Below, in pieces: positions 36,773 to 44,895 of a stretch of DNA of 64,000 nucleotides. Below the pieces are notes generated by a model. It saw only the letters and a list, made by a program, of their open reading frames with translations, made no database searches and was not told the DNA's origin. The DNA comes from Verrucomicrobiota bacterium (lineage in GTDB: Bacteria; Verrucomicrobiota; Verrucomicrobiia; Limisphaerales; JACRJY01). A program made the position numbers and the translations under genes. The stretch lies in assembly GCA_016235585.1 (NCBI GenBank), contig JACRJY010000100.1, positions 1 to 64,000 of the forward strand. The letters run 5' to 3'. Positions within the stretch are counted from its first letter, which is position 1; each line of letters opens with the position of its first letter.

Positions 36773-38365
36773 TTACTTCCGCGTGGTCGCGCGGCGGAGC
36801 TTGTTCGAGAGGTCGCTCGCGACGTTTTTCATCACCACCATGCCCAGGTGCGGCTCGCGCTGCACCAGCTCGTTGAAGGCCGAGCGCTGCACGACGAGGA
36901 GGATGGTCGCCTGGTTCGCGATGGCGAAGGCGCTGCGCGCCGCGCCGTCGAGGAAGGCCAGCTCGCCGAAAATCTGCCCGTTGCCGACGGACGCGATGGC
37001 GGTGCCGCCGTCTTCGAGGCAGATGTCAATCTGCCCGCGCATGACGATGAAGGCCTCGTTGCCGGAGTCGCCCTTGCTGAAGACTTTCTCCTTCGGGCGG
37101 AAAAGTTTCTGGACGAAGAGGCGCGCAATTTTACGGAGTTCACCGTCGCCCAGGCCCTCGAAGATCGGCAGGGCGCGCAGGAGGTTGATGACCGCCACGC
37201 CCATCTTCTGATCCTGCAAACTCAATTCGACGATGTCCAGCACGCGCTTCGCCGCCGCCGTAACCGTGGCGGCCTCCGGCGCGTAGCTCAAGTTGAACTT
37301 CACCATCTTCACCACGTCCGTGTAGCCGCCGTCCTTGGAGTAAAACGCGGGCAGATACGCCACCGCCACGAAGCCGAGCTGCTCGGCGCTCTTGATGAGG
37401 CGCGGCGCGGTGGTGAGGATGTCCAGCTCGACATAGACGGCGTTGAGCTGCGACTGGGCGAGCTTGACGACGTGGTGCAGCGCCGCGCCGAGGGAAAGAT
37501 CATCCGTGCAGAAGGAGTTGATGACGCGCACGCAGCGGTCCATCTCGTCCAGCAGGAAGGCCAGGCCGGCGACGACCTTGCCGTCGCGCTGGGCGATCAC
37601 GGCCTTGAGCGGCGAGGGCACCGTGATGCGCATGTATCCGTGGCCCATGTTGAAACTGCCGGAGATTTCCTTGGGCGGATTGGCGGCCTCGGCCTCGCGC
37701 TGCTTGGCGAGGAACTCCGGCATCAGCGTGTCCTGGAAGGCCAGTTCCGACTGGAGCGGATAGCCCGTGACGCCGTCGCGGACGGTCTTGGGCGGGCGCA
37801 CCTGCAACTGATCCAGCACGACGGTCGCCAGCTCGCTGATCTGCGGCAGCGACTCGGACACCGGCAGGCGCGTGGTCATCTTGCTCTGCGCGGCCTTGAC
37901 GTAGAAGAGCACGCCTTCGCGCGCGCGATGCATATGCTTGAGCGGCTGGAAGCCCACGCACGCGTAGCCTTGCTTCTCGAAAAGGACTTGCTGCGGATTG
38001 TCGGCGGCCAGCACGCGCGCCACGATCATCTGCTGCTTCTGCGCGCTGGTTTCATCGAGCTTCTTGAGCAGCGCCTCGGCGGAGCCGTCCGTGGCGGCCT
38101 CGGCGCGGAAAAGCTGCCGGCCCAGGTTCATCACGTGGCCGCCCTTGTCGTCCGCGCCGCCGGCCAGGATGGTGACGCTGGCCGTGAGCTTGCCGCCGTT
38201 CTCGGCCACCCAGGTCTCGTGGCCGGAGGCCGGGTTCAACTGGTTGGTGATCCACGCCGCGTCATAGACCTGCTTGGCGGGATGGTCGTCTCCGAGGACG
38301 GCCTTGACGAGTTCAAGCCACTTGGTGGCGTCGGCGGCGCTGGCCTGGCGAATTGTTGCACCCAT
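36773..38365 (-). CDS. GNAT-like acetyltransferase/cyclic-nucleotide-binding fusion protein
   Basis: The protein has 530 residues from the ATG at 38365. The N-terminal region (about 1-380) has GNAT-like patterns (RQASAADATKWLELVKAVL, RVLAADNPQQVLFEKQGYACVGFQP, AVIAQRDGKVVAGLAFLLDE). The C-terminal part (about 400-530) is a cNMP-binding domain: LPIFEGLGDGELRKIARLF, VFSKGDSGNEAFIVMRGQI, NGQIFGELAFLDGAARSAFAIA. A protein whose acetyltransferase domain is gated by cAMP or another nucleotide is a reasonable inference, as in mycobacterial cAMP-controlled acetylases, although here the domain order is reversed. It is followed upstream by tRNA-Leu. Confidence 0.8.
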   Translation of the reverse strand: MGATIRQASAADATKWLELVKAVLGDDHPAKQVYDAAWITNQLNPASGHETWVAENGGKLTASVTILAGGADDKGGHVMNLGRQLFRAEAATDGSAEALLKKLDETSAQKQQMIVARVLAADNPQQVLFEKQGYACVGFQPLKHMHRAREGVLFYVKAAQSKMTTRLPVSESLPQISELATVVLDQLQVRPPKTVRDGVTGYPLQSELAFQDTLMPEFLAKQREAEAANPPKEISGSFNMGHGYMRITVPSPLKAVIAQRDGKVVAGLAFLLDEMDRCVRVINSFCTDDLSLGAALHHVVKLAQSQLNAVYVELDILTTAPRLIKSAEQLGFVAVAYLPAFYSKDGGYTDVVKMVKFNLSYAPEAATVTAAAKRVLDIVELSLQDQKMGVAVINLLRALPIFEGLGDGELRKIARLFVQKLFRPKEKVFSKGDSGNEAFIVMRGQIDICLEDGGTAIASVGNGQIFGELAFLDGAARSAFAIANQATILLVVQRSAFNELVQREPHLGMVVMKNVASDLSNKLRRATTRK

Positions 38366-38403
38366 GAAATTTGATTTTATCGGCGGCGAACCGCCATCCG
38401 AGT

Positions 38404-38488
38404 TGGTGCCCACGGCAGGACTTGAACCTGCACGATGTTACTCACTAGAACCTGAATCTAGCGCGTCTGCCAATTCCGCCACGTGGGC
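38404..38488 (-). tRNA. tRNA-Leu (anticodon CAG)
   Basis: The cloverleaf on the minus strand starts GCCCACG at 38488 and ends CGTGGGC, A and an encoded CCA at 38404. It has the extra-long variable arm of class II tRNAs and the D-loop sequence GGCAGACGCGC. The anticodon stem CTAGA/TCTAG encloses TTCAGGT, so the anticodon is CAG. The T-arm GTTCAAGTC is intact. The 85-nt length fits tRNA-Leu. Confidence 0.95.
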
Positions 38489-38635
38489 CACAGTGTTCAC
38501 GCCGCCCGGCCAGTCAGGTCCGGGGAGGCGTCAACACCGGCCTGTTAATACGCCAGCCCCTCGGCCAGCGGCAAGCCTAAATCCAAGTGGAGGCCAAACT
38601 TCGAAAGGGCAAGCATCCGTCACGCGCAGGCTGTG

Positions 38636-38714
38636 CGGGGAGCGCCGGACTCCGATCCGGCGGGAGTGGAGGCGGGATTCCCCACCCGCCAATCCGGAGA
38701 TCGGCGCTCCGCCC
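38636..38714. repeat. GGAGCGCC-armed palindromic repeat
   Basis: The outer arms GGAGCGCC (38639-38646) and GGCGCTCC (38703-38710) enclose two further small palindromes (CCGGA/TCCGG and GGCGGG/CCCGCC). The same outer arm recurs at 44816-44895. It fills most of the 284-bp gap between the tRNA and the sialidase gene. Nothing else is seen there. Confidence 0.75.
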
Positions 38715-38772
38715 GGCCGCCGGTTGAAATTATTTGTTTTCGGAACACTGGGCGATGATTTATCACATTCCC

Positions 38773-40062
38773 ATGAATTCTCTCTCCAATGCCGCCGTTG
38801 CGATGGTCGCGAGTCTATTGCTGGCTTCCGCCGCCCACGCCGCCGCTCCCGTGAAGCCCTCCGCGTTGCAAAAGAAGGACATCGCCCTCGCGCCGCCCAA
38901 GAACCTCAAGACCAAGCTCCCGCCCGCCTACACCATCCCGACCATTGACCTCGCCGGTGAGAAGCACCGCCAGGTCATCGTGGATCGCGAGGCGGGCCAG
39001 TATCTCGGCCACCCGACCACGCTGCTGCTGGAGGACAACAAAACCATGCTCATCGTTTATCCCAAAGGCCACGGGCGCGGCGCGATTGTTCACAAGCGCA
39101 GCACCGACACCGGCAAAACGTGGAGCGAGCGCCTTCCCACGCCGGCCAACTGGGTCACGTCGCTCGAAGTGCCCACGCTGCATCGCGTGGTGGATGCGGC
39201 GGGCAAGAAGCGCATCATCATGTTCAGCGGGCTGTATCCCATCCGCATGGCCGTCACGGAGGACGACGGCGCGAACTGGAGCGAGCTGAAGCCCATCGGC
39301 GATTTCGGCGGCGTGGTGACGATGGCGACGGTCATCGGGCTCAAGACGCCGGGGTATTACCTGGCGTTCTTCCATGACGACGGACGGTTCATCCGCGGCG
39401 GCAGCGAGGAAAAGTTTCGCGTGAAGACGCCGCACAGCGATTACACCTCGGCGACGGCGAAGCCGTGGCGGTTCTGGGTCTTCACCACTTTGTCAAAAGA
39501 CGGCGGGCTGACGTGGAGCGTGCCCGCGCCCATCGCGATGCTGCCGGATGCGAGCCTCTGCGAGCCGGGCGCGCTGCGTTCGCCCGATGGGAAACAAATC
39601 GCCGTGCTCCTCCGCGAGAACAGCCGCAAATACAATTCGTTCGTCATCTTCAGCAACGACGAGGGCCTCTCGTGGACCGAGCCGCGCGAACTTCCCGCCG
39701 CGCTCACCGGCGACCGGCACGTGGCGAAGTATTCGCAGGATGGTCGGCTCTTCATTTCCTTCCGCGACACCACGCACGTCAGCCCGACGAAAGGCGATTG
39801 GGTCGCGTGGGTCGGCACCTACGACGACATCGTGCAGGGCCGCGAGGGCCAGTATCGCGTGCGGCTCATGCAGAATCACAAGGGTGCCGACTGCACCTAT
39901 CCCGGCGTCGAGCTGCTGCCCGACGGCACGATTGTGACGACGACCTACGGGCATTGGACCGAGGGCGAACTGGCCTACATCGTGAGCGTGCGGCTCAAGC
40001 TGGAGGAACTCGACGCGAAGGCCAAGCGCGGCGAAGTGATGGCGGTGGCCCCGGCCAAATAA
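38773..40062 (+). CDS. Secreted sialidase/BNR-repeat family protein
   Basis: The protein has 429 residues from the ATG at 38773. The signal peptide ends LASAAHAAA. At least four Asp-box (BNR) motifs are visible: STDTGKTWSE, EDDGANWSE, SKDGGLTWSV and NDEGLSWTE, marking the six-bladed sialidase fold. Whether it is an active exo-alpha-sialidase is uncertain; an Arg triad cannot be assigned by eye. A function in degrading extracellular glycans fits the sulfatase and glucosidase in this window. Confidence 0.85.
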   Translation: MNSLSNAAVAMVASLLLASAAHAAAPVKPSALQKKDIALAPPKNLKTKLPPAYTIPTIDLAGEKHRQVIVDREAGQYLGHPTTLLLEDNKTMLIVYPKGHGRGAIVHKRSTDTGKTWSERLPTPANWVTSLEVPTLHRVVDAAGKKRIIMFSGLYPIRMAVTEDDGANWSELKPIGDFGGVVTMATVIGLKTPGYYLAFFHDDGRFIRGGSEEKFRVKTPHSDYTSATAKPWRFWVFTTLSKDGGLTWSVPAPIAMLPDASLCEPGALRSPDGKQIAVLLRENSRKYNSFVIFSNDEGLSWTEPRELPAALTGDRHVAKYSQDGRLFISFRDTTHVSPTKGDWVAWVGTYDDIVQGREGQYRVRLMQNHKGADCTYPGVELLPDGTIVTTTYGHWTEGELAYIVSVRLKLEELDAKAKRGEVMAVAPAK

Positions 40063-40187
40063 TTTTTCGCTGGAACGGGGGCAACGGCTGCCGCCCCTCT
40101 GACGAGTTGAAGGACTGACGGAAAGCGATGCTTCTCAACTGCGCCTCATCGCATTCCGTTGAATGCAGCCTATCTGGATATTAGTGC

Positions 40188-40820
40188 TCATAGTCTCTGA
40201 TACCGATAAGCATGAACTCCCTCTGCCATCGAGCAAACGAAAAACTCTCTGACATGCTTACGACTGTCGCAAACAATGCCCCTCCGCTCGTCGAGAGAGA
40301 AATAAACTCGCTGCTCTCCTGTATCTCGGTCTGGCTGGATAAAAACACGCTCAAAGCGCCCACGTAACAAAGCCGGGAGCTCTGAATCGTCAATCAACAC
40401 AGCTTTCTCAGACATCAAGAAGCTGTGGCCGGTGTCTCCCCGCCTGAGAACAAGAGTCCCGTCGTGCGCCTTCTGGCGAAGACTCGCAGCACAGACTCGC
40501 ATCTGGTCTGGCGGAAACTCTCGGCGAAATCGATGTGCAATGCCCATCATCCCGGAAGTAGCGCCAGCGGGAACAACGGTGAACATCAGGATGCCCTGCG
40601 CGACCAATGCACCGACGAACAAAGACACTCGAATCGGGTATGCAACTCTGACTGTGAGAAACAGCGCGGCGACAAGCCAAGGAAGCAAGAACATGCTCGC
40701 GGCACTGAAAAGAAATCCACTGCCGCGCGGCAACATCCCAGCGCCGTCGAGGTATGAACCAAGGAAGTGCCCGAGTGGTGCAAGGCCTAGCAAAGGTAGG
40801 AATTGGAGGGCACGTCGCAT
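40188..40820 (-). CDS. Hypothetical membrane protein, lower GC than neighbours
   Basis: The protein has 210 residues from the ATG at 40820; an ATG at 40832 would add four. Three hydrophobic segments lie in the first 95 residues (LQFLPLLGLAPLGHFLG, LFSAASMFLLPWLVAALFL, VSLFVGALVAQGILMFTVV). A soluble C-terminal part follows, with SLRQKAHDGTLVLRRGDTGHSFLM and RVFIQPDRDTGEQRVYF. I do not recognise the family. GC content is clearly below that of adjacent genes, suggesting acquisition. It is flanked by an imperfect hairpin downstream (about 40110-40165) and by a repeat island upstream. Confidence 0.6.
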   Translation of the reverse strand: MRRALQFLPLLGLAPLGHFLGSYLDGAGMLPRGSGFLFSAASMFLLPWLVAALFLTVRVAYPIRVSLFVGALVAQGILMFTVVPAGATSGMMGIAHRFRREFPPDQMRVCAASLRQKAHDGTLVLRRGDTGHSFLMSEKAVLIDDSELPALLRGRFERVFIQPDRDTGEQRVYFSLDERRGIVCDSRKHVREFFVCSMAEGVHAYRYQRL

Positions 40821-40928
40821 GAGCACCAACATCTAAATGGGCGGCGCAGTTTGCAGCCTATCCAGCTTCATGACCGTTACCGTATTCTGGAGGCAGTTGC
40901 CTGTCCAGCACCGGTTGCGGCGGGTCGT

Positions 40929-41286
40929 GCCGCAACTTTGCCGTGTGGCGCAGGATGGCATCCTGCCGTATCGCCGGTTGGCAACCGGCAGGGCCGCCGC
41001 CGAAGCCCGACGCTCTCAAACTGGTTTCCCGCCCGCCGACTGCCGGTCGGCGACACAGCAGTTTGACAAACTGCGCTACAAAATCAGGCCGCGCTCCCTC
41101 GCCGAAACCTGCCCGTGATTACGAACCGGCCAAGGTGATGGTGGCGCAAGGCCGCATCCGCGCACTATCCTTGCGCACGTAGCGCAGCCGTCCTCGGCTG
41201 CGGGTTCGCGGGGCGTCCGCGCCCCGTGTCCCCAGCTTGGCCGCGAGACGCGGCCAAAACTCGCAGGCGGGGACGCACTGCGCTAC
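40929..41286. repeat. Island of nested palindromic repeats (intergenic 40833-41368)
   Basis: This 536-bp gap has no gene. It holds a series of palindromes: CAGGATGGCATCCTG near 40950, CCGGTTGGCAACCGG near 40973, CAGTTTGACAAACTG near 41060, and a composite block at 41179-41286. In that block, GTAGCGCAG and CTGCGCTAC are terminal arms around internal hairpins (AGCCG/CGGCT, CGGGGCG/CGCCCCG, TGGCCGCG/CGCGGCCA). A promoter for the dehydrogenase gene must lie at its right end, but I cannot place it. Confidence 0.8.
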
Positions 41287-41368
41287 CGGGGCGCGGATGC
41301 GCCCGTCGTGCAACCATTGCTGCATTTCAAATTGATTCCTGTTCTCCGCTCCCTACCATCCGCGCACC

Positions 41369-44300
41369 ATGTTTAAGAAATGTTTTTTGAACCGCACCCT
41401 CGCCCTCGCCTTCGGGCTGGCCGCGCTTTCCCTCGACGCTGCTGAAATCGGTGCGGACAAAAAGGGCGGCACCGGCCTGAAAGTGGAAGACCGCCAGCCC
41501 GCGCCGCTCGTCGCGCCCGCGTCGAAGGAAGCCGAGTCGAACCTCAAGCGCATCCAGGTGCCCGCCGGGCTGAAGCTCGACCTCTGGGCCGCCGAGCCGA
41601 TGTTCGCCAACCCCGTCGCCTTCTGCCTCGACGAGCAGGGGCGCGTGTTCGTCTCCGAGACCTACCGCTACCGCACGAGCGCCTTGGACATCCGGCACTA
41701 CATGTTCATGCTGGAAGACGACATGGCGGCGCGCAACGTGGACGACCGCCTCGCCTACTCGAAGAAATGGTTCGGCGACAAGTTCAAGGACTTGAGCATC
41801 GAGACGGAAGTCGTCCGCCTGCTCGAAGACCGCACGGGCAGCGGCGTGGCGAACTTCTCCAGCATCTACGCCGACGGTTTCAACACGCCGCTCGACGGCA
41901 TCGCCTCCGGCACGCTGGCGCGCAAGGGCAAGGTGTATTTCGCCAACATCCCGAACGTCTGGGAACTCTCCGGCATGGACAAGGACGGCCACGCGACGGC
42001 GCGCAAGTCCATGAGCTACGGCTACGGCGTGCGCTACAGTTTCACCGGCCACGACCTGCACGGCCTCGTCATCGGGCCGGATGGAAAACTCTACTTCAGC
42101 TTCGGCGACCGTGGCGCGACGGTGAAGACGAAGGAGGGCAAGACGCTCGCGTTCCCCGACGAAGGCGCGGTGTTCCGTTGCAACCTCGACGGCTCCGAAC
42201 TTGAAGTCGTCTATCGCGGCCTCCGCAATCCGCAGGAGCTCGTCTTCGACAACTACGGAAATCTTTTCACCGGCGACAACGACTTCGACCACGGCGACGA
42301 GGAACGGCTCGTCTATGTCGTCGAGGGCGGCGACAGCGGCTGGCGCGTCGGCTACCAGCACGCGCCGCTCGGCTTCGACCTCGTGGCGTGGAAGTCCGAG
42401 CACATCTGGATAAATCACGAGTCGCGCCAGGCCGACTACAACGGCAAAAAACTCGACAACCGCGTCGCCGACGTCGGCATCCGGCCCGCCGCGTATCTCA
42501 AGCCCATCTCGAACGTCGGCGACGGCCCGTCGGGCTTCGCGTTCAATCCGGGTGCCGTCGCGCTGCCGGCAAAGTATGACGGCAAGTTTTTCCTCACGCA
42601 CTTCAAGGGCGCGATTGGCACGAGCAAAATCCAGACGTTCCGCGTGAAGCCGGACGGCGCGGGCTTCACGCTGGCGGACTCGGAGGAGTTTCTCACGCAA
42701 TGTCAGCCGACCGACGTGGACTTCGGCCCCGACGGCGCGGTGTATTTCTCCGACTGGGGCGAAGGCTGGGAGCGCACGAAGAAGGGCCGCCTCTACCGCG
42801 TGTATGACGAGAAGCTCATCAATAGCGCCGAAGTGCTCGCGACCAAGAAGCTCATCGGCGAGGGCATGGACAAGCGCTCCACCGACGAACTCGTGAAGCT
42901 GCTCGCGCACCGCGACCGCCGCGTGCGGCAGGAGGCGCAGTTCGCGCTGGTGGACAAGAAGGCCGCCGATGCGCTCGCGAACGTGGCGTATGCGAAGGGC
43001 GACCAGTTCGCGCGGCTGCACGCGATTTGGGGCCTCGGCCAACTTGGTCGCAACGATCGCAGGCAACTCGACCGTGCCCTCGGCTTGCTCGGCGACGAAG
43101 ATGCCGAAATCCGCGCGCTGACGGCGAAGGTGCTCGGCGACGCGCGATTGAAGGAAGGCACCGGCCCGCTGGCAAAGGCGTTGGGCGACTCCAACTCGCG
43201 CGTCCAGTATTTCGCCGCACAGGCGCTGGGCCGCATCGGCAGCAAACAGGCGATTCCCGCCATCGCCGCGATGCTGGAGAAGAACAACAACGCCGACCAG
43301 TTCATCCGCCACGGCGGCGCGATGGCGCTCGCGGGAACGGGCGATGCGAAAGCCATTGCTGCGCTCGCGTTGCACAGTTCCGCCGCCGTCCGCGTCGCCG
43401 CCGTGCTCGCACTTCGCAAACTGGAGTCGGCAGAGATTGCGGTGTTCCTCAAGGATTCCGATCCTGCCGTCGTCATCGAGGCCGCACGCGCGATCAACGA
43501 TGCGCCGGTCAACGCCGCGATGCCGCAGATGGCGGAACTGCTCAACGCGGGCGCGCCAGCCGCCGCCAGCAAATGGGCGCAGCCGTTCCATCTGCGCGCC
43601 ATCAACGCCAACTTCCGCACCGGCGACGCGAAGAGCGCAAAGGCGCTGGTGCAATTCGCCTCGACCCAGACCGCGCCGGAGGAGATGCGCGTCGAGGCGC
43701 TCGCTCAACTCGCGCTCTGGTCCGCGCCGCCCGCGCGCGACCGGGTTCTCGGCATTTACCGCCCGCTGCCGAAGCGCGACGCGAGGCCCGCCGCGGACGC
43801 GCTCAATTCTTCCCTCACGACCCTGCTGCAATCCGTGCCGGACAATATCCGCATCGCCGCCGCCGACGCGGCGGGCAAGCTGCAGGTGAAGAACGCCGGG
43901 GCGCTCCTGTTCCTGCTCGTGACCGATGGCACCACCGCCAGCAAGGTGCGAATCGCCGCGCTCGGCGCGCTCGCGGCGTTGAAGGACAAGCGGCTCAACG
44001 ACGCGCTCAAGCTCGCGTCCGCCGCGCCCGACATGGGGCTGCGGATCGAGGCCAGCCGCCTGCTCGGCCAGTCCGGCGGCGCGAGCGCCATCAAGAGGCT
44101 CACCGACGCGCTGAACAAGGGCGGCACCGCCGAGAAACAGAGCGCTCTCTCCGCCCTCACCACGATGAAGGGCAAGGACGCCGACAAAATCATCAGCACC
44201 TGGGTCGAGCGCCTCGCTGCTGGCAAAGTGCCGGAGGAACTGCTGCTCGACGTGCTCGAAGCCGGCGCAACGCTGCGCTCCCCGAAAGCCAGCAAGGCAC

Positions 44301-44785
44301 TGGCGGCCTTCAATGCCGCTCGGCCGAAGGACGACGAGCTCGCGCCCTTTCGCGAAGTGCTGCACGGCGGCAACGCCGAGGCGGGAAGAAAGATTTTTCT
44401 GGAGCGCGCCGACGCCCAGTGCCTGCGCTGCCACAAGATGAAGGGCGAAGGCAGCGAAGTTGGCCCCGACCTCACCACCCTCGGCGCGCAGAAGCCGCGC
44501 GAGTATCTGCTCGAATCCATCGTGCTGCCGAACAAGATCATCGCGCCGGGCTTCGACAGCGTGTCCGTCATCTTGAAGGATGAGCAGGAATTCAGCGGCG
44601 TGCTCAAGGCCGAGACGGACACCGAGCTGACGCTCGCCATTCCCGGCGCCGCGCCGGTGAAGGTGAAGAAGGCGGACATCGCTTCGCGCCGCAAGGGACT
44701 TTCAGGGATGCCGGAGGGCTTCGGGCAAATCTTGAGCAAGCGCGATCTGCGCGATCTCGTGGAATTTCTCGCGACGGTGAAGTGA
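41369..44785 (+). CDS. PVC-type membrane-bound dehydrogenase with HEAT repeats and haem-binding C-terminus
   Basis: The protein has 1138 residues with an N-terminal signal sequence. Residues about 50-480 form a six-bladed propeller of the PVC dehydrogenase type (VPAGLKLDLWAAEPMFANPVAFCLDEQG, GLRNPQELVFDNYGNLFTGDNDFDHGD, FGPDGAVYFSDWGEGWERTKKGRLYRV). Residues about 500-980 are HEAT-like helical repeats. The C-terminal domain carries a c-type haem motif, CLRCHKMKGEGSEVGPDLTTLG. Such proteins are large, exported and very common in Planctomycetota and Verrucomicrobiota; a role in oxidation of sugars or alcohols is presumed. It is intact, unlike the PSCyt/DUF1549 gene. Confidence 0.92.
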   Translation: MFKKCFLNRTLALAFGLAALSLDAAEIGADKKGGTGLKVEDRQPAPLVAPASKEAESNLKRIQVPAGLKLDLWAAEPMFANPVAFCLDEQGRVFVSETYRYRTSALDIRHYMFMLEDDMAARNVDDRLAYSKKWFGDKFKDLSIETEVVRLLEDRTGSGVANFSSIYADGFNTPLDGIASGTLARKGKVYFANIPNVWELSGMDKDGHATARKSMSYGYGVRYSFTGHDLHGLVIGPDGKLYFSFGDRGATVKTKEGKTLAFPDEGAVFRCNLDGSELEVVYRGLRNPQELVFDNYGNLFTGDNDFDHGDEERLVYVVEGGDSGWRVGYQHAPLGFDLVAWKSEHIWINHESRQADYNGKKLDNRVADVGIRPAAYLKPISNVGDGPSGFAFNPGAVALPAKYDGKFFLTHFKGAIGTSKIQTFRVKPDGAGFTLADSEEFLTQCQPTDVDFGPDGAVYFSDWGEGWERTKKGRLYRVYDEKLINSAEVLATKKLIGEGMDKRSTDELVKLLAHRDRRVRQEAQFALVDKKAADALANVAYAKGDQFARLHAIWGLGQLGRNDRRQLDRALGLLGDEDAEIRALTAKVLGDARLKEGTGPLAKALGDSNSRVQYFAAQALGRIGSKQAIPAIAAMLEKNNNADQFIRHGGAMALAGTGDAKAIAALALHSSAAVRVAAVLALRKLESAEIAVFLKDSDPAVVIEAARAINDAPVNAAMPQMAELLNAGAPAAASKWAQPFHLRAINANFRTGDAKSAKALVQFASTQTAPEEMRVEALAQLALWSAPPARDRVLGIYRPLPKRDARPAADALNSSLTTLLQSVPDNIRIAAADAAGKLQVKNAGALLFLLVTDGTTASKVRIAALGALAALKDKRLNDALKLASAAPDMGLRIEASRLLGQSGGASAIKRLTDALNKGGTAEKQSALSALTTMKGKDADKIISTWVERLAAGKVPEELLLDVLEAGATLRSPKASKALAAFNAARPKDDELAPFREVLHGGNAEAGRKIFLERADAQCLRCHKMKGEGSEVGPDLTTLGAQKPREYLLESIVLPNKIIAPGFDSVSVILKDEQEFSGVLKAETDTELTLAIPGAAPVKVKKADIASRRKGLSGMPEGFGQILSKRDLRDLVEFLATVK

Positions 44786-44815
44786 GCGAGAGCAAATGTG
44801 CTGGTGATTTGCCCC

Positions 44816-44895
44816 GTTGACTGGAGCGCCGAGCATCGCTCGGCTTTGGAGCGGATGCTGCCTGTGCCGAGCAATGCTTGGCGCTCCAATTCAAC
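44816..44895. repeat. GGAGCGCCGAGCAT-type palindrome overlapping the glucosidase 3' end
   Basis: Imperfect arms of about 29 bp start GTTGACTGGAGCGCC at 44816 and end GGCGCTCCAATTCAAC at 44895, with four differences. The right arm covers the stop codon of the glucosidase gene (44891). The element lies between convergent genes and shares the GGAGCGCC arm of 38636-38714. Confidence 0.8.

Noticed and set aside
41327-44434. A 1035-codon open frame on the minus strand, opposite the PVC dehydrogenase
   Set aside because: It shows no domains and is explained by strong third-position GC bias in the true gene.
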